Shown: positions 42,943 through 52,223, counted from the first letter of the stretch. The stretch: DNA of 64,000 nt from Enterobacter soli ATCC BAA-2102 (GCF_001654845.1 NZ_LXES01000045.1:62001-126000); one strand, 5' to 3'. Numbers and translations are program-made. Notes: generated by a model from the sequence alone, not told the origin.

Positions 42943-42967
42943 AGGCAGAAACCGGGGGTTTCTGCCT
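42943..42967 (+). terminator. digH terminator
   Basis: AGGCAGAAACC (42943-42953), loop GGG, GGTTTCTGCCT (42957-42967) is a perfect 11-bp stem followed by GTTTACC. It starts 6 bp after the digH stop and lies between convergent digH and dsbG. Confidence 0.8.
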
Positions 42968-43015
42968 GTTTACCTGCACTCACCAAATATCTAAAAAACA
43001 AGACCGGCTGTTGGG

Positions 43016-43777
43016 TTACTGGGGTTTCGGCCCAAACATCTCCAGCAGTTGTTTTTCGTCTGGCATCCCGACCACTTGCTGAAGCTCATTTTTTGCATTC
43101 AGATAATAAATGGCTGGCGTGGCATTGGCCCCCAGCGAGTCCATAAGCTTCTGATGCTGTTGCAGGATATTAAAGGTCGCGTGCGAGGTATCGCCTTGTG
43201 TTTTCGGCAGCGTTTTACCTCCGGAAAGCTCATAGTCCCGCCAGGCGCTGACAGGATCTTCCGCATTGAGAATGGCGGAGGCATTACGCCCACTGTTCGG
43301 ATTGAGAAACGCCACCAGCAGTGTATTCAGCTGGACCTTGCCCGCTTTCACCCAGGGCTGAGCCTCAGACCAGAACGCCTTGCAATACGGACAGAACGGA
43401 TCGGCAAAGACGAACACCTTACGCGGGGCGGTATCGGCGCCCTCTTTCAGCGGATGCGCCGCGTTGAGCGTTTTCCACATCTCTTTGCCCAGTGGAATGT
43501 AGATTTCCTTCTGGAAGTATTCTTCGCTCAGATTTTTTCCTTTATCATCATAAAGATAACCAGAGATCACATGCTTACCGTCCGGCGTTAAAAAAAGCGT
43601 GACGCCCATGTCCTGATATTGCCCCAGCCAGCCGGGTGCCCCGCCAGGTGCATCTATTTTCTTAATGATTTTAATACCTTGCTGCTCACTGAAGTTCTTC
43701 ACCACGTCAGGAACGGCATCTGTTGCGTGTGCCAGCCCGGAAACCGCCAGCACTGAAAGTAACAGTAATTTCTTCAT
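43016..43777 (-). CDS. dsbG: Periplasmic disulfide isomerase DsbG
   Basis: This 253-residue precursor has a signal peptide of about 18 residues (LAHA), an N-terminal dimerisation domain and a thioredoxin domain with CPYC in FADPFCPYCKAFW near residues 121-133. A cis-proline motif ATPAIYYL is near 218-225. DsbG protects single cysteines from sulfenylation and isomerises disulfides, recycled by DsbD. The start at 43777 follows GGAGAAGAG. In E. coli dsbG lies elsewhere beside ahpC, so its place near the terminus is different here. Confidence 0.9.
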   Translation of the reverse strand: MKKLLLLSVLAVSGLAHATDAVPDVVKNFSEQQGIKIIKKIDAPGGAPGWLGQYQDMGVTLFLTPDGKHVISGYLYDDKGKNLSEEYFQKEIYIPLGKEMWKTLNAAHPLKEGADTAPRKVFVFADPFCPYCKAFWSEAQPWVKAGKVQLNTLLVAFLNPNSGRNASAILNAEDPVSAWRDYELSGGKTLPKTQGDTSHATFNILQQHQKLMDSLGANATPAIYYLNAKNELQQVVGMPDEKQLLEMFGPKPQ

Positions 43778-43910
43778 TCTCTTCTCCGGCATTATCGGGG
43801 GCCGCCGTAGACCCCTTTAGCTTAGGGTTATCCAGCGCGTACTGTTCCGTAAAAGTGCGACGGAATCAACCCGCCATAATGGAAGTGTGAGGTTGAAATT
43901 GAAAGAAATT

Positions 43911-44600
43911 TTATAGCAGCGCCTGCCCGGCGAAATGACCAATGCCTATCGATACCGCCATTGCCATGGCGCTCCAGAAGGTAATACGGATGATGGGTTT
44001 GACGGGAGACGCTTTACTGACAATCGAAGAAATATAGCCAAGTGCTGCCAGTGAAAAAAGGGTGGAAAGAATAATAGACAAATAAACCAGCTTTGCCGGA
44101 GCAAGCCATGCCACGATTACCGGCAGCACCGCACCGGCGGAAAAACTCAGTGCTGAAAAGAGCGCGGCCTGAAGCGGTTGGGCGGCATTTGTCCCGGTCA
44201 GCCCGAGCTCTTCCCGGGCATGAGCATCCAGCGCATCTTTTACCATGAGCTGCTCTGCAACCTGGCGGGCGAGCCCTGGCTCCAGACCACGTTGTATATA
44301 CAGTGCGGTCAGCTCCCGCACTTCTCCGTGATAATCAGTTTCCAGTTCCCTTCTTTCCTGCGCGAGTGCTGCGTCCTCTGTGTCTGACTGCGATGACACT
44401 GAAACATATTCCCCGGTGGCCATCGACATCGCGCCTGCAACCAGGCCAGCTACCCCGGCCAGTAAAACCCCTGAGGGGACCGTATTTGCCGACGCGACGC
44501 CCAGAACCAGGCTCGCCGTTGACACAATGCCGTCATTGGCCCCCAGAACAGCAGCCCTTAGCCATCCAACGCTCTCGATACTGTGTCGTTCAGGATGCAT
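43911..44600 (-). CDS. VIT/CCC1 family metal transporter
   Basis: This 229-residue inner-membrane protein of the VIT1/CCC1 family begins SVGWLRAAVLGANDGIVSTASLVLGVA near 10-36. Hydrophobic segments lie near 25-45, 48-66, 142-165, 170-192 and 205-225, and a hydrophilic stretch with acidic and His residues (70-130) is typical of the metal-binding domain. Members move ferrous iron or manganese out of the cytosol. It follows the cytochrome gene by 80 bp on the same strand. Substrate specificity is not readable. Confidence 0.88.
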   Translation of the reverse strand: MHPERHSIESVGWLRAAVLGANDGIVSTASLVLGVASANTVPSGVLLAGVAGLVAGAMSMATGEYVSVSSQSDTEDAALAQERRELETDYHGEVRELTALYIQRGLEPGLARQVAEQLMVKDALDAHAREELGLTGTNAAQPLQAALFSALSFSAGAVLPVIVAWLAPAKLVYLSIILSTLFSLAALGYISSIVSKASPVKPIIRITFWSAMAMAVSIGIGHFAGQALL

Positions 44601-44680
44601 ATTTCTGGTTTCCTGTATTCAGGCAAAGTGCACTGCGGATAGTTGAAAATGATTGAATAAGTATAATCAACATAGACGCT

Positions 44681-45265
44681 TTACCCGGTAACAGAATTTT
44701 TCCTTTGGCTGCGAACAGTGAGAAATATATGAATCAGCCCCATCGCACCATGCGCCCAGAAATAAGTCTCAATAAATACCGTCAGGAATTTATGAAAATG
44801 CAGCACGCTTTCTGCCAGCGCTGATGACGGCCCGTAAAAGGAATTAAGTGCAAACCAGAGTCCACCACACAGGGCAACGCCCAGCAGTGCCAGCACGCCA
44901 AGTCCCTGAATTAAGGCCGCAATCCCGCCAGCATGAGCTTCAGGAAGACGGAATGAAAAAAGCACCTTAACGTCTTCAATTACCCCTTTAAAATCAAGGG
45001 ACAGCCAGGCGAAATAGTAACGAAACCCCCGCTGTTTCAGCATCCAGCCCAGCATAACGATACCAAGAACAATCAGTGCAAGGCCGGATATAACATGGAA
45101 CCATGTGACGATACCGGTCAGTGAAAAACCGCTCAGTGCCTCGCTTTCGGTTAGGTTTGAATTCACTATCTGCAACAAAACCAATACGGCCACAATAATA
45201 TGTAGCACGCGGAAAAAAGGCGTGTCCTGGTGCGGAAGTGCATTGCGTAATTGTTCGTTCATCAT
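44681..45265 (-). CDS. Cytochrome b561-like membrane protein
   Basis: This 194-residue inner-membrane protein has four hydrophobic segments (near 20-38, 56-76, 112-135, 155-180), with histidines in RVLHII, WFHVISG, HFHKF and WAHGAMGLIHIF that fit two b-type hemes in the di-heme cytochrome b561 group. These proteins shuttle electrons between quinol and periplasmic partners. It lies between the ECF sigma gene and the VIT transporter gene. The partner is unknown. Confidence 0.82.
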   Translation of the reverse strand: MMNEQLRNALPHQDTPFFRVLHIIVAVLVLLQIVNSNLTESEALSGFSLTGIVTWFHVISGLALIVLGIVMLGWMLKQRGFRYYFAWLSLDFKGVIEDVKVLFSFRLPEAHAGGIAALIQGLGVLALLGVALCGGLWFALNSFYGPSSALAESVLHFHKFLTVFIETYFWAHGAMGLIHIFLTVRSQRKNSVTG

Positions 45266-45377
45266 TCAGCCATTCGGTCAGGGATTAACCTTTCCAGTAT
45301 TGCGCCTATTAATTAACGAAACCTTAACGTCTGAACACCGTAAACAACGAAATAACGATCCATTTTCTCTGACGCAT

Positions 45378-45947
45378 TCACTCCCCGGTCAGGGCATCAT
45401 AAATGTCCCGCAGCCGGGTACGCAGATACTGCACGGCTTTATGTTTGCGGGATAAAAGCGTCTGTACGCTGACCCCCGACTCCTCCGCTAGCGCTTTCAT
45501 GCTATAGCTCTGAAGCTCCGTTTTTTCGAATACTTCTCGCTGAAGCGGCGGCAGTTCAGACAATGCCTGCCCAAGTTCTTCCCACAGCAGCGTTTTTAGG
45601 TACTCCTCTTCCGGTGTATTCGGCACGCCAAAGAGCGTTTCTGCAATCTCATCTTCGGCGAAATCCCCGTCGTCATCGGCCGTGAAATAGCCGGAAAGTG
45701 GTAATTCCCGTTTCTTGCGCGCCCTGTCGATCATTTCATTGCGCGCCGCACGAAACAGCCATGCGGCGACGTTCTCGACCGGCTGTTCAACGTTCATCAG
45801 CTGGTAAGTCACTTCCTGCACAATATCGTCGGCATCATCACGTACGGTACTTCGCCCGCGAATAAATGCTTTCAACCGGGCACGACAGGCATTGAGCGCC
45901 GACACCAGCATTGATTCGCCTGCCATCGCGGTTTTCATCTCACTCAC
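45378..45947 (-). CDS. ECF-type RNA polymerase sigma factor
   Basis: This 189-residue extracytoplasmic-function sigma factor has region 2 around DDADDIVQEVTYQLM (near 38-52) and NVAAWLFRAARNEMIDRARKK (near 59-79). An acidic linker (88-112) follows, then region 4 with LPPLQREVFEKTELQSYSMK and SVQTLLSRKHKAVQYLR (near 130-175). It is neither RpoE nor FecI. Its ATG overlaps the stop of a small His-rich membrane protein gene (ATGA), so the two are coupled and that protein may control it. No target promoters could be named. Confidence 0.87.
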   Translation of the reverse strand: MSEMKTAMAGESMLVSALNACRARLKAFIRGRSTVRDDADDIVQEVTYQLMNVEQPVENVAAWLFRAARNEMIDRARKKRELPLSGYFTADDDGDFAEDEIAETLFGVPNTPEEEYLKTLLWEELGQALSELPPLQREVFEKTELQSYSMKALAEESGVSVQTLLSRKHKAVQYLRTRLRDIYDALTGE

Positions 45948-46357
45948 TCGGCTTCCGGCGCTTTTGCCGCGCTGTCATCTCGTTTGTCTTCACGATGACC
46001 GCGCCAGCTGCAGTGACCGTGGCGGCCAAAACCGTCGCGACGTTGCTGGATAAAGGCTTCACGCTGCTCAGGCGTCATTTTCATCCAGCGCTCGTGCATC
46101 CGGCGATGCGCACCAAACATCCCGGGGCGGAAACCAAGGCCACCAAACAGAATACGGCACAGAACCAGTAATCCCAGCGCCTGCCAGAATCCAATGGCTT
46201 TAACACCCAGAATGGCTGGCAGAAGCGCGTTCCACAGGGACATCACCAGCAGGCCAAGTACCACAAACAGCACCGCGCCAATCACCAGGGCTTTGCCCAT
46301 ACGATGACGACCAAAACCGCGCCCGTGGCCTCTTGTGTGCATATCAAAATCTCTCAT
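45944..46357 (-). CDS. His-rich two-span membrane protein coupled to sigma factor
   Basis: This 137-residue protein starts with a His/Arg/Gly-rich segment (residues 1-20). Two membrane segments (about 22-42 and 52-74) follow, then a basic His-rich tail with MTPEQREAFIQQRRDGF near 94-110. That tail recalls the LTxxQ proteins Spy, CpxP and ZraP that sense metal or misfolding. The ATG at 46357 has GAGG 8 bp upstream; the longer frame upstream crosses the end region of the chemoreceptor gene. Coupled by ATGA to the ECF sigma gene, it may be its anti-sigma or sensor. That role is inferred, and no known anti-sigma domain is seen. Confidence 0.72.
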   Translation of the reverse strand: MRDFDMHTRGHGRGFGRHRMGKALVIGAVLFVVLGLLVMSLWNALLPAILGVKAIGFWQALGLLVLCRILFGGLGFRPGMFGAHRRMHERWMKMTPEQREAFIQQRRDGFGRHGHCSWRGHREDKRDDSAAKAPEAE

Positions 46358-46490
46358 TGTTTTTACCTCATTACAGTAACTGATTATGGCTTGTGATGAG
46401 GTAGACGAATCAGCGAGAAGAATATTGCTAAAAAAATGGAAAAAATATCTGAGGGTGTGTTCAGGGGGATTGCTCCCCCCGACAGGAGAG

Positions 46491-48041
46491 TTACGCCCGC
46501 GCAGGCAGGCTAAAGCTTGAAATGCTGTGTGACAGATGTTGCGCCTGTTCTTCCAGAGACGCCGCCGCGGCGGCGGATTCCTGTACCAGCGCGGCGTTTT
46601 GCTGCGTGACGCCATCCATCTCGGTCACGGCCTGGCCCACCTGGCCAATACCCCGGCTCTGCTCTTCAGAAGCCACGGAGATCTGCTCCATCAGCGTATT
46701 CACTTTATTCACCGACGTGATAATCGAGTCGATCACTTCACCTGAGCGGTTCACCAGCTCTGCGCCATTTTTGACGCTGGCAACTGACTGGGCAATCAAG
46801 CTTTCGATATCCTTCGCAGCAACCGCGCTCTTCTGGGCAAGCGTACGGACTTCACTGGCGACAACCGCAAATCCACGCCCCTGCGTTCCGGCGCGCGCCG
46901 CTTCAACCGCCGCATTCAGCGCCAGGATGTTGGTCTGGAACGCGATGCTGTTAATGACGCTGGTAATATCTTCAATACGTTTTGAATTGGCCGCGATGGT
47001 GTTCATCGTTTCGATAACTTCACGCGTGACGGCTTCACCGGTATGGGCATTTTTCACCGCGTCCTGCACCAGCTTGCCTGCCTGATTGACGTTTTCAGTG
47101 TTATTGGCCACGGTCGCGCTCAGCTCTTCCATGCTGGCAGCGGTCTGGGTCAGGGCGGAAGCTTGCTGTTCGGTACGTGAAGCCAGGTCGATATTCCCGG
47201 AGGCAATTTCCTGCGCGGCATGGGTTACCGTATGGCTGGCATCGCGAACCTGAGAGATGGTATCAAGCAGCGCGAGACGCATCTGCTCCATCGAGCCCAT
47301 CAGGTTGTCGATTTCATTGCTGGAGTTGGCTTTCACCGGCACAGGCTGAGTCAGCTCCCCGGCGGCAATCTGGCTACAGTGCTCGCGGGCCAGGTTTACT
47401 GGGGCAAAAATAACGCGTTTCATCAGCAGGCTGACCGCAATAATTACCGCCACAAACAGAATGGCAAACGTGGCGATAAGCCACAGACCCGAAACAAAAT
47501 TGCTGCGCGCATTTTCGTTCAGGTTTTTGGCGTATTTCTGGTGAACCGACAGCACCTGATCAAGCACGATTTCGTATTTACGGTCTAACTGAGAAACCGT
47601 GGTGATGAGTGCATTGAATTTCACCACATCATGCGCTTGCGCGGCGTTAATCAGCGGCTCCAGCCCCTGATTACGATAGTTTTGCCAGGCATCCTGATAC
47701 GCGCTGACCAGCGGGGCTTCATCCTGCAGACGCGGTGCGGCCATAAAGGCGGCAAAGGCGCTATCGGCTTTTTCCAGCGCCGCTTTAACAGAGGACAGCT
47801 TCTCAGCCTGATCGGCTGAATCCCCTGCTTCCACCATTTTCACGTACTCCATAACCCTTACGCGCAACGTGCGGCTATGGTTGATGGGGTCAATAATAGA
47901 TAACACGACCTGGATTTCTTTGTTCACATCATCCAGTGAGTTATTACTTTTAATGATGAGCCCGACGCTGGTGAACGTGCTGGCAACAAAGAAAAACAGC
48001 AAGGAGAAAAGGATAATGAGGGACGATTTTTTCAACGACAT
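46491..48041 (-). CDS. Methyl-accepting chemotaxis protein
   Basis: This 516-residue receptor has a membrane segment near 8-30, a periplasmic four-helix ligand domain (35-185), a second segment near 190-212, HAMP (215-268), and a cytoplasmic domain with methylation helices and tip INSIAFQTNILALNAAVEAA and GRGFAVVASEVRTLAQKS. It ends SLPARA with no CheR-binding pentapeptide. The ligand is unknown. It lies between the sigma operon and the BLUF-EAL gene. This is the second chemoreceptor in the window, and it differs from the first in the ligand domain. Confidence 0.9.
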   Translation of the reverse strand: MSLKKSSLIILFSLLFFFVASTFTSVGLIIKSNNSLDDVNKEIQVVLSIIDPINHSRTLRVRVMEYVKMVEAGDSADQAEKLSSVKAALEKADSAFAAFMAAPRLQDEAPLVSAYQDAWQNYRNQGLEPLINAAQAHDVVKFNALITTVSQLDRKYEIVLDQVLSVHQKYAKNLNENARSNFVSGLWLIATFAILFVAVIIAVSLLMKRVIFAPVNLAREHCSQIAAGELTQPVPVKANSSNEIDNLMGSMEQMRLALLDTISQVRDASHTVTHAAQEIASGNIDLASRTEQQASALTQTAASMEELSATVANNTENVNQAGKLVQDAVKNAHTGEAVTREVIETMNTIAANSKRIEDITSVINSIAFQTNILALNAAVEAARAGTQGRGFAVVASEVRTLAQKSAVAAKDIESLIAQSVASVKNGAELVNRSGEVIDSIITSVNKVNTLMEQISVASEEQSRGIGQVGQAVTEMDGVTQQNAALVQESAAAAASLEEQAQHLSHSISSFSLPARA

Positions 48042-48235
48042 GGACAGATACCTTAGGGATAGAGATTACCTATGGTTATCGGCTTTTTCATAACTTTATT
48101 TAATTAAAATTATTGCATTATTAACTAAAGTCACCACACCGCCGCTCTTTTTAATATCAATGATTTAGTGATAAATTCGTGCGGCAAAAGCATTTATTTT
48201 AGTGTCCGAAATTAATCTGTTTGTTGGCTAAGGAA

Positions 48236-49450
48236 TTAGCAGGCAACCCGCGGCCAGTGAATATCGCCGACACCATTAAGCTGTGGTCGCGCAAACAAGA
48301 ATCCCTGGAAACGACGGATACCGGCTGACTCAAGCCAGCACCACTCTTCTATCTTCTCGATCCCTTCCGCCACCAGCGAAATTTCCATGTCGGTACAGCA
48401 GCTGACAATCGATTTCACAATCGCCTGCTTCGGCCCGCTTAAATGAATATTGCTGACGATCTCCCGGTCGATCTTGATCTTGTCCGGCTGGAACCGGGTC
48501 AACAGAGAAAGCCCGGCATAGCCGGAGCCAAAATCATCAATTGCCAGGCCAATACCTTCGGCACGCAGCTGTTTAATGGCACTGTTAAACTGATTAAAGC
48601 CGGAGATCATCTCATTTTCCGTGACCTCGATAACCACCTGCTCGGGCTGGAGTCCGTGAAGCTTGATTTGATCCACTAAAAACTCCACCGCACCCGGGAC
48701 ATTCACCAGCGACATTGGCAGAAGGTTAACCGCGATTTTATGGCCGCCAATGCCAATTTTTTCGGCCAGCGCGAACGCATACGCCTTGGTCTGAAGGTCC
48801 ACTTCATAGACTTTATCCTGATCGAGCGCCTTGAAGAAATGCTCGGGGCTACCGCCGTCATTGCTGCGGATCAGGGCTTCAAGTGAGGAGATTTTACCTT
48901 CGCCGGGTTCGACAATGGGTTGCAACGCAAACTGGCAAAATTGATTCGCTATCGGCACGCCAACACTCTCGCTAAAACGGGTACTTTCTTTTGTGAGTGT
49001 CCAATTGTCGGCTTTTAACGCAGCGGATGAATGTGCGGTCTTTTTCCGGGTAATAAACGACTGGATAAATTTAAACACCCGATCATCAGATGCCAGATAA
49101 CTTTCCAGTTTGCTGTAATGCAGGACAGATTCCAGCACGGCACTGGGGGATTCAATACGCAGGTCAAAAAGCAACATACCGACATTTTCGAAGCGTCTGC
49201 GCGGGCCGTAGTCCCGCATCAGCTCAACCACATCGTTGTGTCGTTTATCATCACGGATCCGATGAAACAGCTTAACGACGTTCTCTTCAGCGCCTTCCAG
49301 AATTTGCAGAATGTCACGTCCGTTGAACAGCAAAATCCCGGTGATGTTCAGCAACGCATTGCGATGTCTGGCTTTTTTGACCAGAGCGCTAAGCTGAATA
49401 GATTTACAGGATGAATTTAACTGGCTTCGATAAATGAGTGTAGTAAGCAC
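48236..49450 (-). CDS. BLUF-EAL blue-light-regulated phosphodiesterase
   Basis: This 404-residue protein matches Klebsiella BlrP1 (405 residues) in length and domain order. The N-terminal BLUF domain has the flavin residues Tyr7 (LTTLIYRS), Asn31 and Gln49 (ILQILEG). The C-terminal EAL domain has SSLEALIRS, NLLPMSL, EVTENE, AIDDFGSGYAGLSLL and VAEGIE, so c-di-GMP hydrolysis is expected. In BlrP1 blue light raises this activity. The start GTG at 49450 is set by the BlrP1 alignment; an ATG at 49510 would add 20 residues. The link to light is family knowledge; the residues are seen. Confidence 0.9.
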   Translation of the reverse strand: MLTTLIYRSQLNSSCKSIQLSALVKKARHRNALLNITGILLFNGRDILQILEGAEENVVKLFHRIRDDKRHNDVVELMRDYGPRRRFENVGMLLFDLRIESPSAVLESVLHYSKLESYLASDDRVFKFIQSFITRKKTAHSSAALKADNWTLTKESTRFSESVGVPIANQFCQFALQPIVEPGEGKISSLEALIRSNDGGSPEHFFKALDQDKVYEVDLQTKAYAFALAEKIGIGGHKIAVNLLPMSLVNVPGAVEFLVDQIKLHGLQPEQVVIEVTENEMISGFNQFNSAIKQLRAEGIGLAIDDFGSGYAGLSLLTRFQPDKIKIDREIVSNIHLSGPKQAIVKSIVSCCTDMEISLVAEGIEKIEEWCWLESAGIRRFQGFLFARPQLNGVGDIHWPRVAC

Positions 49451-49616
49451 AGAAACTGTTCCCGATGTAATTTTTACGTCTGTAACCTCTTGTTTAGCAT
49501 ACTTTCTCAATGCCGACTAATTATATTCTTTCTATAAATAGTTTTAAGATTTTCCTGGTTAAACATAAGTTAAATTAATTAAATTGTTGCTTATTTCGTC
49601 GCCTGCTAAGTCCGGG

Positions 49617-51101
49617 TTACTTTGTCTCTCCCCCACCAATATGCCTGTCGATCCGCTCCTGCATATAGTCATAAAAAGGATTCGATGTGACACGCATCAG
49701 CGTATCTTTACCAACGCTCAGTACTGATGTCTCACCCCACAGCGAAACGGTTCCCAGACTGACGCCATACTGGTTTTTCACCTTCGGACGACTGCCATAC
49801 AGCGAGTCATCGGGCGGGAATGGCACCGCGATATGCGACAGCGAATACACATCCTGCGGATACGGCGTGTTCAAGGGGATAACCTGCGCCTCCAGGCTCC
49901 CGGGTGGCGTGGTTCTGGCGATGGTGTCGAACGTATGGGCGTTGGCATTGGTAATAACGGTGACACTGTAACGCCTTACGGCAGTGGGCAGCAGCTCAGA
50001 GACAGCCGTCCATGACGATGCCCTGAACAGTGGGCGGAAAATAGCGGCCTGATTGACATCAAACATCACAAGCTCGCTGCCGTTTGCAGGAAGTTGGTCG
50101 AACAGCTCGGTGACCACAGCTCGGGTACTGACCGTTGAATCCATCACTGACTGAAATGCCATAACGGGCGCTAACGCGGCTAGCCTGTTCTCTCTTGCAT
50201 CGCGGCTGAGCTGTTGTTGCAGCGCCTGGGTCAGTAACCAGGACTGACGTGCGGCGTTAACCGGGAACGAATTGTATTTATAGGGGTTATACTCCGGGGC
50301 GATATTCAGCCATGCTGCTTTTGCAAATGCCGGGAGCATCGCGGGTAAACCAGCAAACCCGGCAAAACGCGCAAACGCCGTGACGCCAATCATCGGGGAA
50401 AGTAATACCAGTTGCTGCGGTTTGCGAAGCTGCGGGGAATCCAGGCTATCGAGCGCATATTTCATGGCCAGCGCCCCGCCGTTGGAATAGCCCACCAGAT
50501 GCAGCGGCACGTTATCACCCGCCAGACGTGTCGCTTCTCTCACCGCAAGCCGTGTCACGGCAAGCCAGGTTTCCCAGTCGACATCGGTGAGTGAGCCCGG
50601 TGCCGTTCCGTGCCCTGGCAGGCGTGGGGCCACCGCCACAAATCCCCGCTGCTGATAATCAACCGCAAGATGCCGGACGCTATACGGCGAATCCGTCAGC
50701 CCATGCAACAGCACTACCGCCCCGCGTGGCTTTCCGGCGGGCATCAGAACAAACGAACGGTTGACATCAGGCGAAAACTGACCAGGCCACACCAGGCTGT
50801 GACGGTAAAAACGGTTAAGCGGCGTACGTTCGCTCGCCTCGGTTTTGTCCGTCACCTGACTGCGCAGGTCACTAAAAATGGCATTTTCCCGAGTGAGGTA
50901 TTGCGCAAAGCTGGCGCGGTCAATCTCTGCGACCGACATCTCATCTGCGGTCCAGGTATGCCATACATGCAGTGCCGGCCCTTTTTGCGAGGCATAAATG
51001 CGGATCGCGAGCAGCACAATCAACACGACACCGATCACCAGCGCTATTTTCTTTGCAAGTACCATCAGACGCATACTGATGCGCCACGGCAGGTTAGCCA
51101 T
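49617..51101 (-). CDS. Membrane-anchored alpha/beta hydrolase
   Basis: This 494-residue protein has one N-terminal membrane segment (about 15-34) and an alpha/beta hydrolase domain on the periplasmic side. The oxyanion motif is VVLLHGLTDSPYS near 128-140, and the nucleophile elbow GYSNGGALA near 204-212 has Ser. A C-terminal region of about 200 residues carries insertions. It resembles uncharacterised enterobacterial esterase-like proteins. AGGGA precedes the ATG. It stands alone, divergent from the RpiR gene; no substrate can be named. Confidence 0.83.
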   Translation of the reverse strand: MANLPWRISMRLMVLAKKIALVIGVVLIVLLAIRIYASQKGPALHVWHTWTADEMSVAEIDRASFAQYLTRENAIFSDLRSQVTDKTEASERTPLNRFYRHSLVWPGQFSPDVNRSFVLMPAGKPRGAVVLLHGLTDSPYSVRHLAVDYQQRGFVAVAPRLPGHGTAPGSLTDVDWETWLAVTRLAVREATRLAGDNVPLHLVGYSNGGALAMKYALDSLDSPQLRKPQQLVLLSPMIGVTAFARFAGFAGLPAMLPAFAKAAWLNIAPEYNPYKYNSFPVNAARQSWLLTQALQQQLSRDARENRLAALAPVMAFQSVMDSTVSTRAVVTELFDQLPANGSELVMFDVNQAAIFRPLFRASSWTAVSELLPTAVRRYSVTVITNANAHTFDTIARTTPPGSLEAQVIPLNTPYPQDVYSLSHIAVPFPPDDSLYGSRPKVKNQYGVSLGTVSLWGETSVLSVGKDTLMRVTSNPFYDYMQERIDRHIGGGETK

Positions 51102-51284
51102 GCCGATATCCCTTTCCTGTTCACGATACCTTTTATCTTAACAAAAATGTGAAGGCACTGACGTATTCACCAAAATCATACCCGGCCATCCGCTCACTGC
51201 ACCAAAAGTGAACTACGCTGCACAAATGTTGATCATTGGTTAAACAAATATTGCATTAACTTTGCAGCGCAGGCGGAAAACCGC

Positions 51285-51330
51285 GCCATGCGAACATGGC
51301 ACGCGCCGTGCATTGTTAATCAGATAACAA
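51285..51330. promoter_or_regulatory. Two inverted repeats before the rpiR-ddp operon
   Basis: GCCATG-CGAA-CATGGC (51285-51300) and TTGTTA-ATCAGA-TAACAA (51313-51330) are both perfect. They lie 39-84 bp before the regulator gene start. Either could be the site of the RpiR-type regulator itself; binding is inferred from position. Confidence 0.45.
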
Positions 51331-51368
51331 CAAACCGGCGTTTGACAGCCTGTTAACAGCGAGGCGGC

Positions 51369-52223
51369 ATGACGACAAAACCAGAGATGATGAGCCGCAT
51401 TGAAGCGACCTTCAGCCAGCTCACGCCCAGTGAAAAACGCGTGGCGAGCTGGATGCTGGCGCATGGTGCGCAAATTCCGTTTGAAACAGCGGAAAGCGTT
51501 GCCCTGGCGACCGGAACCAGCGGCATCACCGTGGGCCGCTTCTTGCGTAAGCTCGGCTATCGCAATCTGGAAGACGCCAAAAAAAGTCTGCGCGATCCTT
51601 ATCAGCCCTGGGGAATGAACGATCGCCTCGACTCCTGGCAACAGCAGCGCCCGCTTTCTGACCGGGTTCAGCATTCGTTATCGCTCGAAGTGGACGCCAT
51701 TACCCAGGTTTATCAGCTGGCGCAAAGTGAAACCTTTAAACAGGTCGTTCACCGTTTAACCCATGCCGATGCGGTATTCGTGCTGGGGATCCAGTCGACA
51801 CGCGGGATAGCAAACGCCTTCTTCAGTCATCTGGAATATCTGCGCCCGCGCGTCAGCTATTCGGAAGGTTTATCCGGCAGCTGGGTTGAATCGCTGAACT
51901 CCGGATTTATGCACCCCTATATCGTGCTGACCGATACCCGCGCCTACTCGGCTATCGCCCGTCAGTACTGCCGCGTGGCGAGTGAAAAGAACATTCCCAT
52001 GGCGCTTATCACCGACATCTGGTGCCCGTGGGCGCGGGATTACCCTGTGGACCTGCTCCAGGTGAAAACCGATACCGGTCATTTCTGGGATTCCCTGGCA
52101 CCGGTGAGCTGTCTGTTCAACCTGCTGCTGTCGGGCGTGGTGGAAGCGCTGGGTGAGGCGCTCCCGGAACGTCTGGCAGTAAACCGACAATTACAACAAG
52201 AGTTTGGTCAATTCGAACGCTAA
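51369..52223 (+). CDS. RpiR-family regulator of ddp operon
   Basis: This 284-residue MurR/RpiR-type regulator has an N-terminal helix-turn-helix (TPSEKRVASWMLAH near 19-32, TSGITVGRFLRKLGYRNLEDAKK near 50-72) and a C-terminal SIS domain that binds phosphosugars or amino sugars (VLGIQSTRGIANAF near 138-151). It ends 12 bp before ddpX, so it is the first gene of the same operon or shares its promoter. I recall no such regulator beside ddp in E. coli. Control by a peptidoglycan-derived sugar phosphate is plausible. Confidence 0.87.
   Translation: MTTKPEMMSRIEATFSQLTPSEKRVASWMLAHGAQIPFETAESVALATGTSGITVGRFLRKLGYRNLEDAKKSLRDPYQPWGMNDRLDSWQQQRPLSDRVQHSLSLEVDAITQVYQLAQSETFKQVVHRLTHADAVFVLGIQSTRGIANAFFSHLEYLRPRVSYSEGLSGSWVESLNSGFMHPYIVLTDTRAYSAIARQYCRVASEKNIPMALITDIWCPWARDYPVDLLQVKTDTGHFWDSLAPVSCLFNLLLSGVVEALGEALPERLAVNRQLQQEFGQFER

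Noticed and set aside
46358..46615. N-terminal extension of the His-rich membrane protein
   Set aside because: It overlaps the end of the chemoreceptor gene, while the inner ATG at 46357 has a good ribosome site.
51240..51674. Minus-strand open frame across the rpiR promoter
   Set aside because: It covers both inverted repeats and the start of the regulator gene and has no ribosome site.
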